A stretch of 64,000 bases of DNA, taken from NCBI RefSeq assembly GCF_013266735.1, contig NZ_JABSNU010000003.1:62001-126000 (forward strand), in the 5' to 3' direction. Positions 24,836-33,519 of this stretch are shown piece after piece. Position numbers and translations under genes: made by a program. Source of the stretch: Pedobacter foliorum. Its GTDB lineage: Bacteria > Bacteroidota > Bacteroidia > Sphingobacteriales > Sphingobacteriaceae. Under the pieces are notes generated by a model, which did no database searches, was not told the DNA's origin, and worked only from the letters and a program-made list of their open reading frames with translations. Each line of letters starts with the position of its first letter. Position 1 is the stretch's first letter.

Positions 24836-26026
24836 TTAAAAATTACCACTGGCCCCACCACCACCAAAATTGCCGCCACCAAATCTGGTCTGGTCATTTT
24901 GGACCTGAGTGCCCGAGAATGTTTCTGAAACGATAAGTGATTCAACTTTTAGTTTATCCATTAAATTGTCTTCATTAAGGTCCTCATAAGTAAATCCATA
25001 TTTTGGTGTTTTTAAGTATTTGATTACGCTGTAAGAAATTCCTAAAAGTATAGCTCCGATAATGCAAAGCGCACCTTCTATTGGCATCACATTGTAATAG
25101 GTTCTAAAGGTAAATACTGCGATTGCAATTAGTAATAATCCAGATCTAAGCAAGATTACATCCTTCTTTCTTAGTCCTAAATACATATATACAAAAGGAA
25201 TTGCAATGGTCCAGATCCAGAAAAAAGCGGCAAAGGGAACTTTTGCTTCCCTAGGCTCTCCCAAATTATAAGTACCTGCATAGGCTTCTGTAGTGCTAAG
25301 TGATTGAACAATAAAGTAATTTCCAGCGAAATATAATAAGAGTAGACTAATGATTTGTACAACACTCAAACAATTGGCGTAATAGATGGTAAGCTTTTTT
25401 CTGATAAGCCCTTTGGATAAAAGATAGAGGCCTGAACAAACTATCATTATCAAAAAAGGCATTGTTGACATTCCCCATGAAGAAAGGCCTTTCCAGACTG
25501 AAAATATCGTTGCAATAAGCGCAAGTAAACTTACTGCGGTCATTAGCATGTCTGTAAAGCGCAGCGCATAATACAGGGCTAACAGAAATATAAAAAAGGA
25601 AATGCGAGAATAGGAGATGTCGTTAGTAGTATTGAATTGTATTATAATAAATACAGCTACAAATAACCCTCCTGAAATCCACATTAGGGCATCGTCAACA
25701 CCTGATTTATAGTGATTACTGCTTTTTATCATTACTTCCAGGGCTATATAGGTAACGATCCCAAGAAATAAATAATAACCCCAGGTATCAAGAATGTGCA
25801 TATCGCTCACCATAAGGGTAATTAATCCACCTGAAAACAATACAATTATACAGGTGAGAATAAAGAGACCCACCCTAATAAAAATATTAGGGGTATAAAA
25901 ACCAACAGGGTATTTATCTTCTATTTTCTTTTGCTCATCGATACTTATCGCATCGGCATTACGGGCTTTTTCTGCTTCTTCCCTGATTAATAAATTAGCA
26001 AGCCAAAGGTTATTATAAATGATCAT
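24836..26026 (-). CDS. Polytopic membrane protein with glycine-rich C-terminus
   Basis: 396 residues. A charged N-terminal region (EEAEKARNADAISIDEQKKI) is followed by about ten hydrophobic segments. The last 20 residues are Gly/Phe/Asn-rich (FGGGNFGGGGASGNF). Its start overlaps the stop of the upstream DUF2157 gene by 4 nt (ATGA), so the two are translationally coupled and probably form a complex. The Gly-rich tail resembles those of some predicted membrane or secretion-associated proteins. No family is recognised with confidence. Confidence 0.7.
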   Translation of the reverse strand: MIIYNNLWLANLLIREEAEKARNADAISIDEQKKIEDKYPVGFYTPNIFIRVGLFILTCIIVLFSGGLITLMVSDMHILDTWGYYLFLGIVTYIALEVMIKSSNHYKSGVDDALMWISGGLFVAVFIIIQFNTTNDISYSRISFFIFLLALYYALRFTDMLMTAVSLLALIATIFSVWKGLSSWGMSTMPFLIMIVCSGLYLLSKGLIRKKLTIYYANCLSVVQIISLLLLYFAGNYFIVQSLSTTEAYAGTYNLGEPREAKVPFAAFFWIWTIAIPFVYMYLGLRKKDVILLRSGLLLIAIAVFTFRTYYNVMPIEGALCIIGAILLGISYSVIKYLKTPKYGFTYEDLNEDNLMDKLKVESLIVSETFSGTQVQNDQTRFGGGNFGGGGASGNF

Positions 26027-27003
26027 GCCGTTTTAATTTTTTTGTTGAGGTTAATTAACAGAAAGATAATGCCTATTGCCGAGCCAATAAAATACATGAA
26101 TGAAAGCGTGATTGAGGCATCATCCTTCATTGAGAAAAGAGCTCTTAATACCAGGCTGCTAATTGCGATGTACGTATAAAGAACAACCAATAATATGAAG
26201 TAAAATGAGTTGTATTTAAATGAGTCCGTGTAAATGTAGTAGGCTAAAACAAATAGTGTTAGCATGAACAAAAATGAAATACCTAAATCGTAATAAAAGA
26301 AATAGCCGGCAAGCAGAGAGATAAAGGACAGATGTACTCCAAAATGCTGATAGGTAAATCTAAAGTGCTTCTTAAAATTAAAGCGAGCGCTTAAGTACGC
26401 CGCCAGCAGGAGTAATAATCCTAAAAAAATGTAAGTAAAAATAACAGTCTGACTATTAAAATCAGTGTTTAAAAGCAATTGTTTTGGGGTTACAGATACC
26501 CCCATCCAGACGGCTAGATTAGTTATACCCATTGCTAAAATACCCAAATGATCAAATTCATAAGCGATATAAAACAAGACAAGCATTGGAATGAAGGTTG
26601 CCATCCCATAGTTTGTTCCAAATACAGTATATTGAAATTGTAAATAGCCCACAAAAGATAAAAAACTAAGGCAAGCTAATAGGAGGATATAATCAAAAAA
26701 GGAATTAGGAGATTTTATCTGTTCTTTATTAAATGGTTTTTTGTGTTTAAAACAATAAAAAAAGCAACCCCCACTAATAGCTGCAATGATAAGTAAAATG
26801 ACCTGATGGCCAATTGTATCTATATTTTTATAGATCAGAATACCTAGTCCGGTACTTAAGAGTACTACCCCCAGATAAAGCAAAGTTTTTAATTCCCAAT
26901 GCAACGAAAATAATGGTGCATGAGATGTGTTTTTTATTTTCTCGAAGGATTCTTCGGAGATGCAGTCTTCTTCAAAGAGTTTTTTGAAAAGGTCTATATT
27001 CAT
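26023..27003 (-). CDS. DUF2157 domain membrane protein
   Basis: 326 residues. The N-terminal cytoplasmic helix region (residues 1-45: MNIDLFKKLFEEDCISEES and on) and following first helix LYLGVVLLSTGLGILIY match the DUF2157 pattern. About eight to nine further membrane segments follow. The function of DUF2157 proteins is unknown. It is the first gene of an apparent three-gene membrane-protein operon and is divergent from htpG, 140 nt away. Confidence 0.75.
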   Translation of the reverse strand: MNIDLFKKLFEEDCISEESFEKIKNTSHAPLFSLHWELKTLLYLGVVLLSTGLGILIYKNIDTIGHQVILLIIAAISGGCFFYCFKHKKPFNKEQIKSPNSFFDYILLLACLSFLSFVGYLQFQYTVFGTNYGMATFIPMLVLFYIAYEFDHLGILAMGITNLAVWMGVSVTPKQLLLNTDFNSQTVIFTYIFLGLLLLLAAYLSARFNFKKHFRFTYQHFGVHLSFISLLAGYFFYYDLGISFLFMLTLFVLAYYIYTDSFKYNSFYFILLVVLYTYIAISSLVLRALFSMKDDASITLSFMYFIGSAIGIIFLLINLNKKIKTA

Positions 27004-27069
27004 TGTAAAGAGATGTTAATCAAAGGATAGTTCAAGTATACAAAAAAGATGTCGTGTAGCTGGTATTTC

Positions 27070-27111
27070 CTGTCAATTTGACAACAAAAGTGTTTTGGAA
27101 CATCCCTTGAT
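27070..27111 (+). promoter_or_regulatory. htpG promoter region: palindrome plus sigma-54-like element
   Basis: A palindrome TGTCAATTTGACA (27071-27083) is followed 12 nt later by TGGAACATCCCTTGAT (27096-27111). The second element has the sigma-54 form TGG.AC-N5-TTG with exact -24/-12 spacing. The predicted start near 27122 gives a leader of about 22 nt. No TAnnTTTG element is present. Confidence 0.5.
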
Positions 27112-27143
27112 AGTGGTGTATGTACTTAAAAATGAGTTAACAT

Positions 27144-29033
27144 ATGAGCATAGAAGAAAAAGGAACCATATCCATTCACACGGAGAACATTTTCCCAATC
27201 ATCAAGAAATTCCTGTATTCCGATAACGAGATCTTTTTAAGAGAACTTGTTTCGAATGCCGTTGATGCGGTACAAAAAATTAAGCGTTTAGCAGCTCTTG
27301 GTCAGTACAGTGGAGAGCTTGGAAGCCCTTTAGTAGAGGTAGCTGTCGATAAAGAAAAGAAAACCATTACAATTACTGATAATGGTTTGGGAATGACTGC
27401 TGAAGAGATCAAAAAATATATCAATCAGGTAGCATTTTCTGGCGCAAGTGAGTTTGTAGAGAAGTTTAAAGACGCCAAAGATGCGAATGAAATCATTGGT
27501 AAATTTGGTTTAGGCTTTTATTCTGCCTTTATGGTGGCTGATTTGGTAGAGATTCAAACCTTATCATATCAAGAAGGAGCAGAGCCTGCTAAATGGGTTT
27601 GCGATGGTAGCACTGAGTTTGAAATTACTGCAGGTAGCAGAGCAACACGTGGTACAGAAATTACGCTTCACGTTAATGCCGAGTCTGAAGAGTTTTTGGA
27701 TAACCATAAGATAGAAGAGATTCTTGACAAATACGGTAAGTTTTTACCTGTACCAATCAAGTTTGGAACAAAAACCGTTCAGGAACCTGATGGTGAAGAT
27801 GAAGAAGGAAAGCCAAAAACTATAGGTGCTGAGGTTGACAATATCATCAATACAACTAATCCAATCTGGACAAAGGCGCCTGCAGATTTGTCAGATGCGG
27901 ATTACCTTGCATTTTACAAGCAATTATATCCATTCTCTGAAGATCCTTTATTCTGGATTCACCTAAATGTAGATTATCCTTTCAACTTAACAGGTGTATT
28001 ATACTTCCCTAAAGTGAAAAATGATTTTGACATGCAACGCAACAAAATCAAATTGTTTTCGCGCCAGGTATTTATTACAGATGAGGTAAAAGATATTGTG
28101 CCTGAGTTTTTAATGTTATTACATGGTGTTATTGACTCTCCTGATATTCCTTTGAACGTTTCAAGAAGCTTTTTACAAGCGGATAGTAATGTTAAAAAGA
28201 TCAACAGCTATATCACTAAAAAGGTTGCTGATAAGCTTCAGGAGCTATTTAACAAAGACCGCAAAGGATATGAAGAAAAGTGGGGAGATATTGGTCTATT
28301 CGTTAAATACGGAATGGTTAGCGAAGAGAAATTTAATGATAAAGCCAAGGATTTCGCATTGCTAACAAACACCAAAAATGAGAACTTCACTTTTGATGAG
28401 TACCGCGAAAAAGTTAAAGATTTCCAGACGGATAAAAACGGACAGGTAGTTTATATCTATTCAAATGATCCTTCAAAACAAGATAGCTTTATCCAATCGG
28501 CCAACAAAAAGGATTACGACGTTTTGTTAATGAACTCTCCGATTGATAATCACTTTGTTAGTCACCTGGAGCAAAAGCTAGAAAAAACGGCTTTAAAGCG
28601 TGTAGATTCAAGTGTAGCTGATAAGCTAGTTGAAAAGGATGAGGCTATTGAATCAGTACTTACTGAGGAGCAGAGTAAAAAAGTAGCAGGTATTTTTGAA
28701 AAAGCAATCACTAAACCAGGTATGCATGTAGAGGTTGTTGGGTTAAATCCTGATGAATTGCCTGTTACAGTAACTATGGATGAGTTTATGCGCCGTATGA
28801 AGGACATGGCTCAAATGGGTGGCGGAATGGGTTTTTATGGCAATATGCCTGATAGTTATAAAGTAGCTATTAATGGAAACCATAAGTTGATTGGAAAGAT
28901 CTTAAAAACAGACAATGAGGAAGAACAGGGGTTACTTGCCAAACAAGCAGTAGACCTTGCTTTACTTGCTCAGGGAATGTTAACAGGAGCAGAATTAACT
29001 GCTTTTGTAAGCAGAAGCGTTGAGTTGATCTAG
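27144..29033 (+). CDS. htpG: Molecular chaperone HtpG (Hsp90)
   Basis: 629 residues. The N-terminal GHKL ATPase shows FLRELVSNAVDAVQK near residues 30-44, the Mg/ATP motif ITDNGLGMT near 77-85 and GKFGLGFYSAFMVAD near 118-132, with the ATP lid between. The middle domain contains the VDYPFNLTGVLYFP and NVSRSFLQ regions. The C-terminal dimerisation domain ends without an MEEVD tail, as in bacteria. HtpG helps to remodel client proteins under stress. It is divergent from the DUF2157 gene and ends at a strong terminator. Confidence 0.97.
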   Translation: MSIEEKGTISIHTENIFPIIKKFLYSDNEIFLRELVSNAVDAVQKIKRLAALGQYSGELGSPLVEVAVDKEKKTITITDNGLGMTAEEIKKYINQVAFSGASEFVEKFKDAKDANEIIGKFGLGFYSAFMVADLVEIQTLSYQEGAEPAKWVCDGSTEFEITAGSRATRGTEITLHVNAESEEFLDNHKIEEILDKYGKFLPVPIKFGTKTVQEPDGEDEEGKPKTIGAEVDNIINTTNPIWTKAPADLSDADYLAFYKQLYPFSEDPLFWIHLNVDYPFNLTGVLYFPKVKNDFDMQRNKIKLFSRQVFITDEVKDIVPEFLMLLHGVIDSPDIPLNVSRSFLQADSNVKKINSYITKKVADKLQELFNKDRKGYEEKWGDIGLFVKYGMVSEEKFNDKAKDFALLTNTKNENFTFDEYREKVKDFQTDKNGQVVYIYSNDPSKQDSFIQSANKKDYDVLLMNSPIDNHFVSHLEQKLEKTALKRVDSSVADKLVEKDEAIESVLTEEQSKKVAGIFEKAITKPGMHVEVVGLNPDELPVTVTMDEFMRRMKDMAQMGGGMGFYGNMPDSYKVAINGNHKLIGKILKTDNEEEQGLLAKQAVDLALLAQGMLTGAELTAFVSRSVELI

Positions 29034-29058
29034 AATTTCAGATTAATATATTGTTTAG

Positions 29059-29096
29059 ATCCCGCCATGATAGAATTCATGGTGGGATTTTTTTTA
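29059..29096 (+). terminator. Terminator of htpG
   Basis: ATCCCGCCATGA pairs with TCATGGTGGGAT around a 6-nt loop, followed by a run of eight T. Confidence 0.9.
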
Positions 29097-29153
29097 ATAC
29101 AGGTGTAGCGTTTTGATGATGAGAGTCGTTTTGGGGTAAAAAGACAAATTATT

Positions 29154-29852
29154 ATGAAAATTTCAAACAAATTAAAGACACTTTTTACTGCTGTTACGGT
29201 ATCTGCCGTGTTGGTTTCTTGTTCTAAAGATAGAATAGACTATACACCACAGCCTATATCAATTATGGGCGTGATCCATGCCTCACCAACTACAGAAAAA
29301 TTGGATTTTTATGTTGGAGAAACTAAAGCAAACAGAGATGATTTTGCCTATACCAATAAAATCAATTACTTGCAGATTTATTCGGGAGATAGAGATGTTA
29401 AAATCACTAAAAAAGGATCTACAGCTACAGTTTTGACTGAAAAATTAAAACTTGTTGACCAAATGGCGTATTCACTTTTTATCATTGATACGTTTGATAA
29501 AGCGAAGTTTTTGTTAGTTAAAGATTCTGTAACTATGGCTGGTGCAGGTAAAGCTAAATTGCGTTTCATCAACCTTAGTCCTGATGCTCCGGCATTAAAC
29601 CTTGGGATAGTTGGAAAAGATGCGCCAGTTGTTACTAATAAGTTGTTTAAAGAATATAGTAACTTTGAAAGTATTGATGCTGGTGATAAAGTGACATTTA
29701 AGATCAAGAATAATGAAGGTGTTGAGGTTGCCTCTTTAGTTGACCAAAAAATTGAGCAAGGAAAGATCTATACAATTTGGGTAAAAGGCCTTAAATCAGC
29801 AACAACAGATGAGATGAAAGTTGGAGCTGTTATTTACAGTCACCAATATTAA
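29154..29852 (+). CDS. DUF4397 domain lipoprotein
   Basis: 232 residues. The signal peptide ends in the lipobox VLVSC (Cys23), so it is lipid-anchored. Two DUF4397-like beta-sandwich regions are visible: IMGVIHASPTTEKLDFYVG near 38-56 and LRFINLSPDAPALNLGIVG near 131-149, each with the family's N-x-S-P-D-A-P-type turn. DUF4397 proteins are envelope proteins of unknown function. It is flanked by terminators on both sides and so is probably a single-gene unit. Confidence 0.85.
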   Translation: MKISNKLKTLFTAVTVSAVLVSCSKDRIDYTPQPISIMGVIHASPTTEKLDFYVGETKANRDDFAYTNKINYLQIYSGDRDVKITKKGSTATVLTEKLKLVDQMAYSLFIIDTFDKAKFLLVKDSVTMAGAGKAKLRFINLSPDAPALNLGIVGKDAPVVTNKLFKEYSNFESIDAGDKVTFKIKNNEGVEVASLVDQKIEQGKIYTIWVKGLKSATTDEMKVGAVIYSHQY

Positions 29853-29860
29853 TTGATAAT

Positions 29861-29890
29861 AAGCCGGCCTTTAATTTTTAGGTCGGCTTA
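29861..29890 (+). terminator. Terminator of the DUF4397 gene
   Basis: AAGCCGGCCT pairs with AGGTCGGCTT with one wobble; it is followed by A-rich sequence rather than a T-run, so efficiency is uncertain. Confidence 0.55.
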
Positions 29891-29963
29891 AAAAGATTTA
29901 TTTGAATTGCCGGACACTATAAAATATGATTATTAGAAGAATTCTTAATGGTGCAGAAACAGA

Positions 29964-30533
29964 ATGCTCGGGTTTGAGGATATCATAGCGGGGTGTTTGA
30001 AGAATGACAACAAGAGTAAAGAAATGATCTATAAATCATTTTACGGCTATCTTATGGGGGTTGTTTTGCGTTATGTAAATGACAGAAATGACTCGGAAGA
30101 GCTTGTAAATGATAGTTTTATAAAGATTTTTAAAGGAATAAATCAATTCAGTTTACCAAAAGACAATACCGAAACACAAAAAGCCTTTAAAGGCTGGATA
30201 GCGAGGATTTCATCGCGCACTGCGATAGATTTTTTGAGAACAAAGAAGACACATTTATATATGGATGACATCAGCGAGGATCAGCAACCGTTAACACAGG
30301 TGAATGCGGTTACGCAATTGAATGTACAAGATATTTTAAAGCTTCTTAGTCAATTGCCGGAAACACACCGGTTGATTTTTAATATGTATGAAATAGAAGG
30401 GTTCTCGCACGATGAGATATCGAAGATGCTGAACATTCCAGAGAGCTCAAGTAGAGTATATTTAACGCGAGCAAAGAATAAGTTGAGAGAGCTGTATTCA
30501 AGAACATTAATTAATTCATATGCAACCAACTGA
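29964..30533 (+). CDS. ECF-type RNA polymerase sigma-70 factor
   Basis: 189 residues with region 2 (YKSFYGYLMGVVLRYVNDR, then SEELVNDSFIKIFKGI, the -10 recognition part) and region 4 (LSQLPETHRLIFNMYEIEGF, then HDEISKMLNIPESSSRVYL, the -35 recognition HTH). ECF factors direct RNA polymerase to small envelope or stress regulons and are usually held by an anti-sigma. The next gene overlaps this one by 14 nt if its first ATG is used and encodes a single-helix inner-membrane protein, placed where the anti-sigma usually is. Confidence 0.95.
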   Translation: MLGFEDIIAGCLKNDNKSKEMIYKSFYGYLMGVVLRYVNDRNDSEELVNDSFIKIFKGINQFSLPKDNTETQKAFKGWIARISSRTAIDFLRTKKTHLYMDDISEDQQPLTQVNAVTQLNVQDILKLLSQLPETHRLIFNMYEIEGFSHDEISKMLNIPESSSRVYLTRAKNKLRELYSRTLINSYATN

Positions 30534-31758
30534 TCATATGAAAGAATCTGAAGATGAGTTAATTGCTCATATAAGGGAAAGCCTGTTGGGCCATGAGGAA
30601 GAATATGTTCCGGGTTCATGGGAAAACTTTAATAAAAATGAGGGCAAAAAGACTTTGCCCGTAATATGGTTATGGCGTTTAAGTAGCGCAGCCGCAGTAT
30701 TATTGGTTGTTGGCGCAGGCATTATGTTGTTTAAACAGAAAGCGACTGTACAAGTGCCAGTGCAAAACGTACAGCTTAAACCACAAGAATCATCCAGGCC
30801 TTCTGCAGAAATAGAAACTGTAAAGGAAACGCCTGTTCAAATAGAACCTAAGCAGTCTAAGAATGCGGAAGCTAATACAGCCCGTGTTCATGAGGCGTCA
30901 AATATATTAGCAATAACCTCTGATGAAACTATTATTGTTAAAGAAAACACCGTTGTGACTTCTGCTCCAGCTGTTGAGACTAAGGTTATTGAGCCTGTAA
31001 CGGATGTTGCAAAAACACAAGCTAACCCAACAGCTATAGAAAGTAAGGCTTTAGGTATTCAGGATTTCCTTAATAATGAAACCAGGAAGAATCAAGGGGA
31101 GGCATTGGCAAAGACCTCTACTAACCAACATCAGGACAAATGGGAAATGGGACTGGTTGTTTCACCTTCTTTTGGTAATACCAAAAAGCTTAATATGGGA
31201 TATGGAATAAGCATGGGGTATGCTTTAACAGATAAGATTTCCTTAAACTCCGGTGTATCTTATAGTGAGATGGCAGCTACAAAAAACTTACCAGCTACGG
31301 TTAGCAGCAGCTTCATTGCAAATGGAAGTAAAAATCTGGAATCTATTGAGGCAAAAATTTCAGGAATAGATATTCCACTTGAGATTAAGTATCATGTAAG
31401 TAAGAATCTTTATGCGAATGTTGGGGTTTCGGCATTTGCAGTGATCAATCAGAAACAGAGTAATAGTTATATTCAGGAAAAAGTAGTTGAACGCGCTGTA
31501 AATTCTGATGCTGGTCTGGATCAGCTAAAAACATTTGCCATTAATGAAAGAGTGGTAGAGCAAGCACCTGAGTCTGAATCTGAAATAAAAGATGGAAGAT
31601 ATATCGGCTTTTATAATTTTTCATTCGGGTATAAGCAAAAAATATCTAAAGGTAAAGCCGTCTCAATAGAGCCATTTATGAAAGTTCCAATGAAAGAGGT
31701 TTCTAAAGAAAACCTTAGATTGATTGGTACGGGGGTAAGGTTAAAGCTCGATTTTTAG
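30520..31758 (+). CDS. Single-helix membrane protein with C-terminal outer-membrane beta-barrel domain; possible anti-sigma/sensor fusion
   Basis: 412 residues. Residues 1-45 are cytoplasmic and acidic, with VPGSWENF at 30-37, a pattern common in Bacteroidota proteins encoded after ECF sigma genes. A single membrane helix is at 47-71. A Lys/Pro/Glu/Thr-rich periplasmic linker (about 72-205) follows, then a beta-barrel-like domain (206-412) with alternating hydrophobic strands such as YGISMGYALTDKISLNSG, ending LKLDF with the terminal Phe of outer-membrane proteins. It starts within the sigma gene (30520) or 4 nt after it (ATG 30538). The architecture suggests one protein spanning both membranes. 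The anti-sigma role is inferred. Confidence 0.75.
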   Translation: MQPTDHMKESEDELIAHIRESLLGHEEEYVPGSWENFNKNEGKKTLPVIWLWRLSSAAAVLLVVGAGIMLFKQKATVQVPVQNVQLKPQESSRPSAEIETVKETPVQIEPKQSKNAEANTARVHEASNILAITSDETIIVKENTVVTSAPAVETKVIEPVTDVAKTQANPTAIESKALGIQDFLNNETRKNQGEALAKTSTNQHQDKWEMGLVVSPSFGNTKKLNMGYGISMGYALTDKISLNSGVSYSEMAATKNLPATVSSSFIANGSKNLESIEAKISGIDIPLEIKYHVSKNLYANVGVSAFAVINQKQSNSYIQEKVVERAVNSDAGLDQLKTFAINERVVEQAPESESEIKDGRYIGFYNFSFGYKQKISKGKAVSIEPFMKVPMKEVSKENLRLIGTGVRLKLDF

Positions 31759-31776
31759 CCTTTATTTTTAAAGGCG

Positions 31777-31784
31777 TAACTTTG
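31777..31784 (+). promoter_or_regulatory. TAnnTTTG box near the thioredoxin-like gene start
   Basis: TAACTTTG ends 7 nt before the ATG at 31792; no TTG at the right spacing. Confidence 0.35.
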
Positions 31785-31791
31785 CCAGGCT

Positions 31792-32379
31792 ATGAAAGAG
31801 ATGATGACTAAAAAGAATATTGTGAATGCTATTTTTATAGCATTGTTTCTGGTAATTTTATTTGTTCCTTCTGCCAAAGCATTTTTGATACAAGGACTAA
31901 TGGAGATTGGTTTATTTAAACCTAAAACAGAGCCAATAGCAGCAGAAACGCCTTCGGCTGATTTGTCCGGGATTAAATTTGAAGATAAATCCGGAAAGGT
32001 TGTAGATCTTGGGGCATTAAAAGGAAAGGTGATATTTATTAATTTCTGGGCTACCTGGTGTCCTCCTTGTCTGGCAGAAATGCCTTCTATCAATAAACTT
32101 TACGAGCAGTACAAAGATGATAAGGATGTAGTATTCATCATGGTCGATGCAGATAGTGATTTGGTTAAATCACAGAAATATATGGATGCCAGAAGCTATA
32201 AAATGCCGGTTTATTCCGTAGCAAGTAATATTCCTGAAACTCTTTTTAAAGGGACATTACCAACAACTATTGTTTTTGATAAGCAAGGCAGGCTTTCGTA
32301 TAACGAATCGGGAGCGGCGAATTATGCGAGCTCAAAATTTATAGAATTTATTGAGCAATTGAAAAGCCTTAAGATTTAA
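31792..32379 (+). CDS. TlpA/ResA-like membrane-anchored thioredoxin
   Basis: 195 residues. A signal anchor near 10-29 is followed by a short linker and a TlpA-type thioredoxin domain with active site FWATWCPPC (85-93) and cis-proline region GTLPTTIVFD. TlpA/ResA proteins reduce periplasmic disulfides, often on apocytochrome c. Being 33 nt after the barrel gene, it may be part of the same unit, though it has its own TAnnTTTG box. The dsbD system in this window could supply its electrons; this is inferred. Confidence 0.93.
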   Translation: MKEMMTKKNIVNAIFIALFLVILFVPSAKAFLIQGLMEIGLFKPKTEPIAAETPSADLSGIKFEDKSGKVVDLGALKGKVIFINFWATWCPPCLAEMPSINKLYEQYKDDKDVVFIMVDADSDLVKSQKYMDARSYKMPVYSVASNIPETLFKGTLPTTIVFDKQGRLSYNESGAANYASSKFIEFIEQLKSLKI

Positions 32380-32420
32380 CATTTTTTAACCTGATTATTG
32401 ACACTCGGATTGTAAATCTA

Positions 32421-32453
32421 TTGGGAAATCAATAAAAATATTAATTAATTTTG
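32421..32453 (+). promoter_or_regulatory. Promoter of the 32476 gene group
   Basis: TTG at 32421-32423 and TAATTTTG at 32446-32453 with a 22-nt gap, 22 nt before the ATG at 32476. It heads the four-gene group that includes the LpoB-like gene. Confidence 0.55.
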
Positions 32454-32475
32454 CTGTTAGTTAAACCTTTATACA

Positions 32476-32847
32476 ATGAAAAGGACTTTGATGATTATTG
32501 CAGGCTTAATTGCCGGGGTTGCATTTGCAACCAATAGCTATGCACAGCAAGCTAGTTTGGTTCAGGACCAAAATCCGAGATACGAAATAGCACGAGCTAA
32601 ATACATGAACTTGTCTGATTCATTAACTCGCGATCAGGGTACCACCGTTCAAAATACTTATAAAGCATACGATTGGTACGAAGCGAGAGAGGAGCGCCGT
32701 AAACTTCGCCGGGAACGTAATTATGAGAGTAGCTTGTATAGCTATCCATATTACGGGAACTCCTACTTTTATCCTTCCTTAAATTTCGGTTGGGGACATC
32801 GCCATAACAATCACTGGGGATATTGCGGAGTCGGTTTCGGCTGGTAG
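32476..32847 (+). CDS. Small secreted Arg/Tyr-rich protein, function unknown
   Basis: 123 residues. Signal peptide 1-23 (TNSYAQ). The mature part has an Arg/Glu-rich helix (WYEAREERRKLRRERNYE near 67-84), then a Tyr/Ser/Phe-rich stretch and a His/Gly/Trp-rich end (HRHNNHWGYCGVGFGW). No family is recognised. It is the first gene of a co-directional group with the LpoB-like gene 49 nt downstream, so an envelope role is likely. Confidence 0.65.
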   Translation: MKRTLMIIAGLIAGVAFATNSYAQQASLVQDQNPRYEIARAKYMNLSDSLTRDQGTTVQNTYKAYDWYEAREERRKLRRERNYESSLYSYPYYGNSYFYPSLNFGWGHRHNNHWGYCGVGFGW

Positions 32848-32896
32848 TTAACCGGGAGATAAAATACAACATTTACATAAAATCATATTTAATAAA

Positions 32897-33490
32897 ATGC
32901 AGTTTAAAAAAATATTAACCCTTGCTGCAATAGCAGTTTCTGGTCTAGTGATCTCGTCATGCTCCAGACAAGTAACAAGAATTAACACTACTGACACTGT
33001 TGATGTAAGTGGAAACTGGAACAATAGCGACTCTAGAATGGTAGCTCAGGAAATGACCCAGAGTGTTTTAGGGGCTAAATGGTTATCTACACACCTTGAA
33101 TCTAAAGCAGGTAAAAAACCGGTTGTGGTAGTTGGACTTGTTCAAAACAAAAGCCATGAACATATTGATGCTGAAACATTCGTTAAAGATGTTGAGCAGG
33201 CATTTGTTCAAAGTGAGCGTGTGCGTTTAGTTCAAGGTGGAAAGAAGAGAGAAGAACTGCGTGCAGAGAAAGCAGATCAACAAGACAATGCTTCCGTTTC
33301 TACCATGAAAAAGTTTGGTTTAGAGAATGGCGCCGACTATATTTTGCAAGGTTCAATCAACTCTATTGTTGATTCTCATAAACGCAAAAAAGTAGTGTAT
33401 TATCAGGTGAACCTGGAGCTTACAGATATTCAAACCAATGAGGTTGTTTGGATAGGCGACAAGAAAATTGCTAAATACGTTAAGAACTAG
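32897..33490 (+). CDS. LpoB-like lipoprotein (penicillin-binding protein activator family)
   Basis: 197 residues. Lipobox VISSC (Cys22). The domain begins DVSGNWNNSDSRMVAQEMTQ, followed by PVVVVGLVQNKSHEHIDAETF near 75-95 and GADYILQGSINSIVD near 150-164, the pattern of the LpoB family (related to the TolB N-terminal/CsgG-type fold). In E. coli LpoB activates PBP1b. Bacteroidota homologues often occur next to COG3014 lipoproteins, as here, and their partner is not established. Name it LpoB-like. Confidence 0.85.
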   Translation: MQFKKILTLAAIAVSGLVISSCSRQVTRINTTDTVDVSGNWNNSDSRMVAQEMTQSVLGAKWLSTHLESKAGKKPVVVVGLVQNKSHEHIDAETFVKDVEQAFVQSERVRLVQGGKKREELRAEKADQQDNASVSTMKKFGLENGADYILQGSINSIVDSHKRKKVVYYQVNLELTDIQTNEVVWIGDKKIAKYVKN

Positions 33491-33519
33491 TAGGATACTG
33501 ATCCTGCTAAAATAACAGT

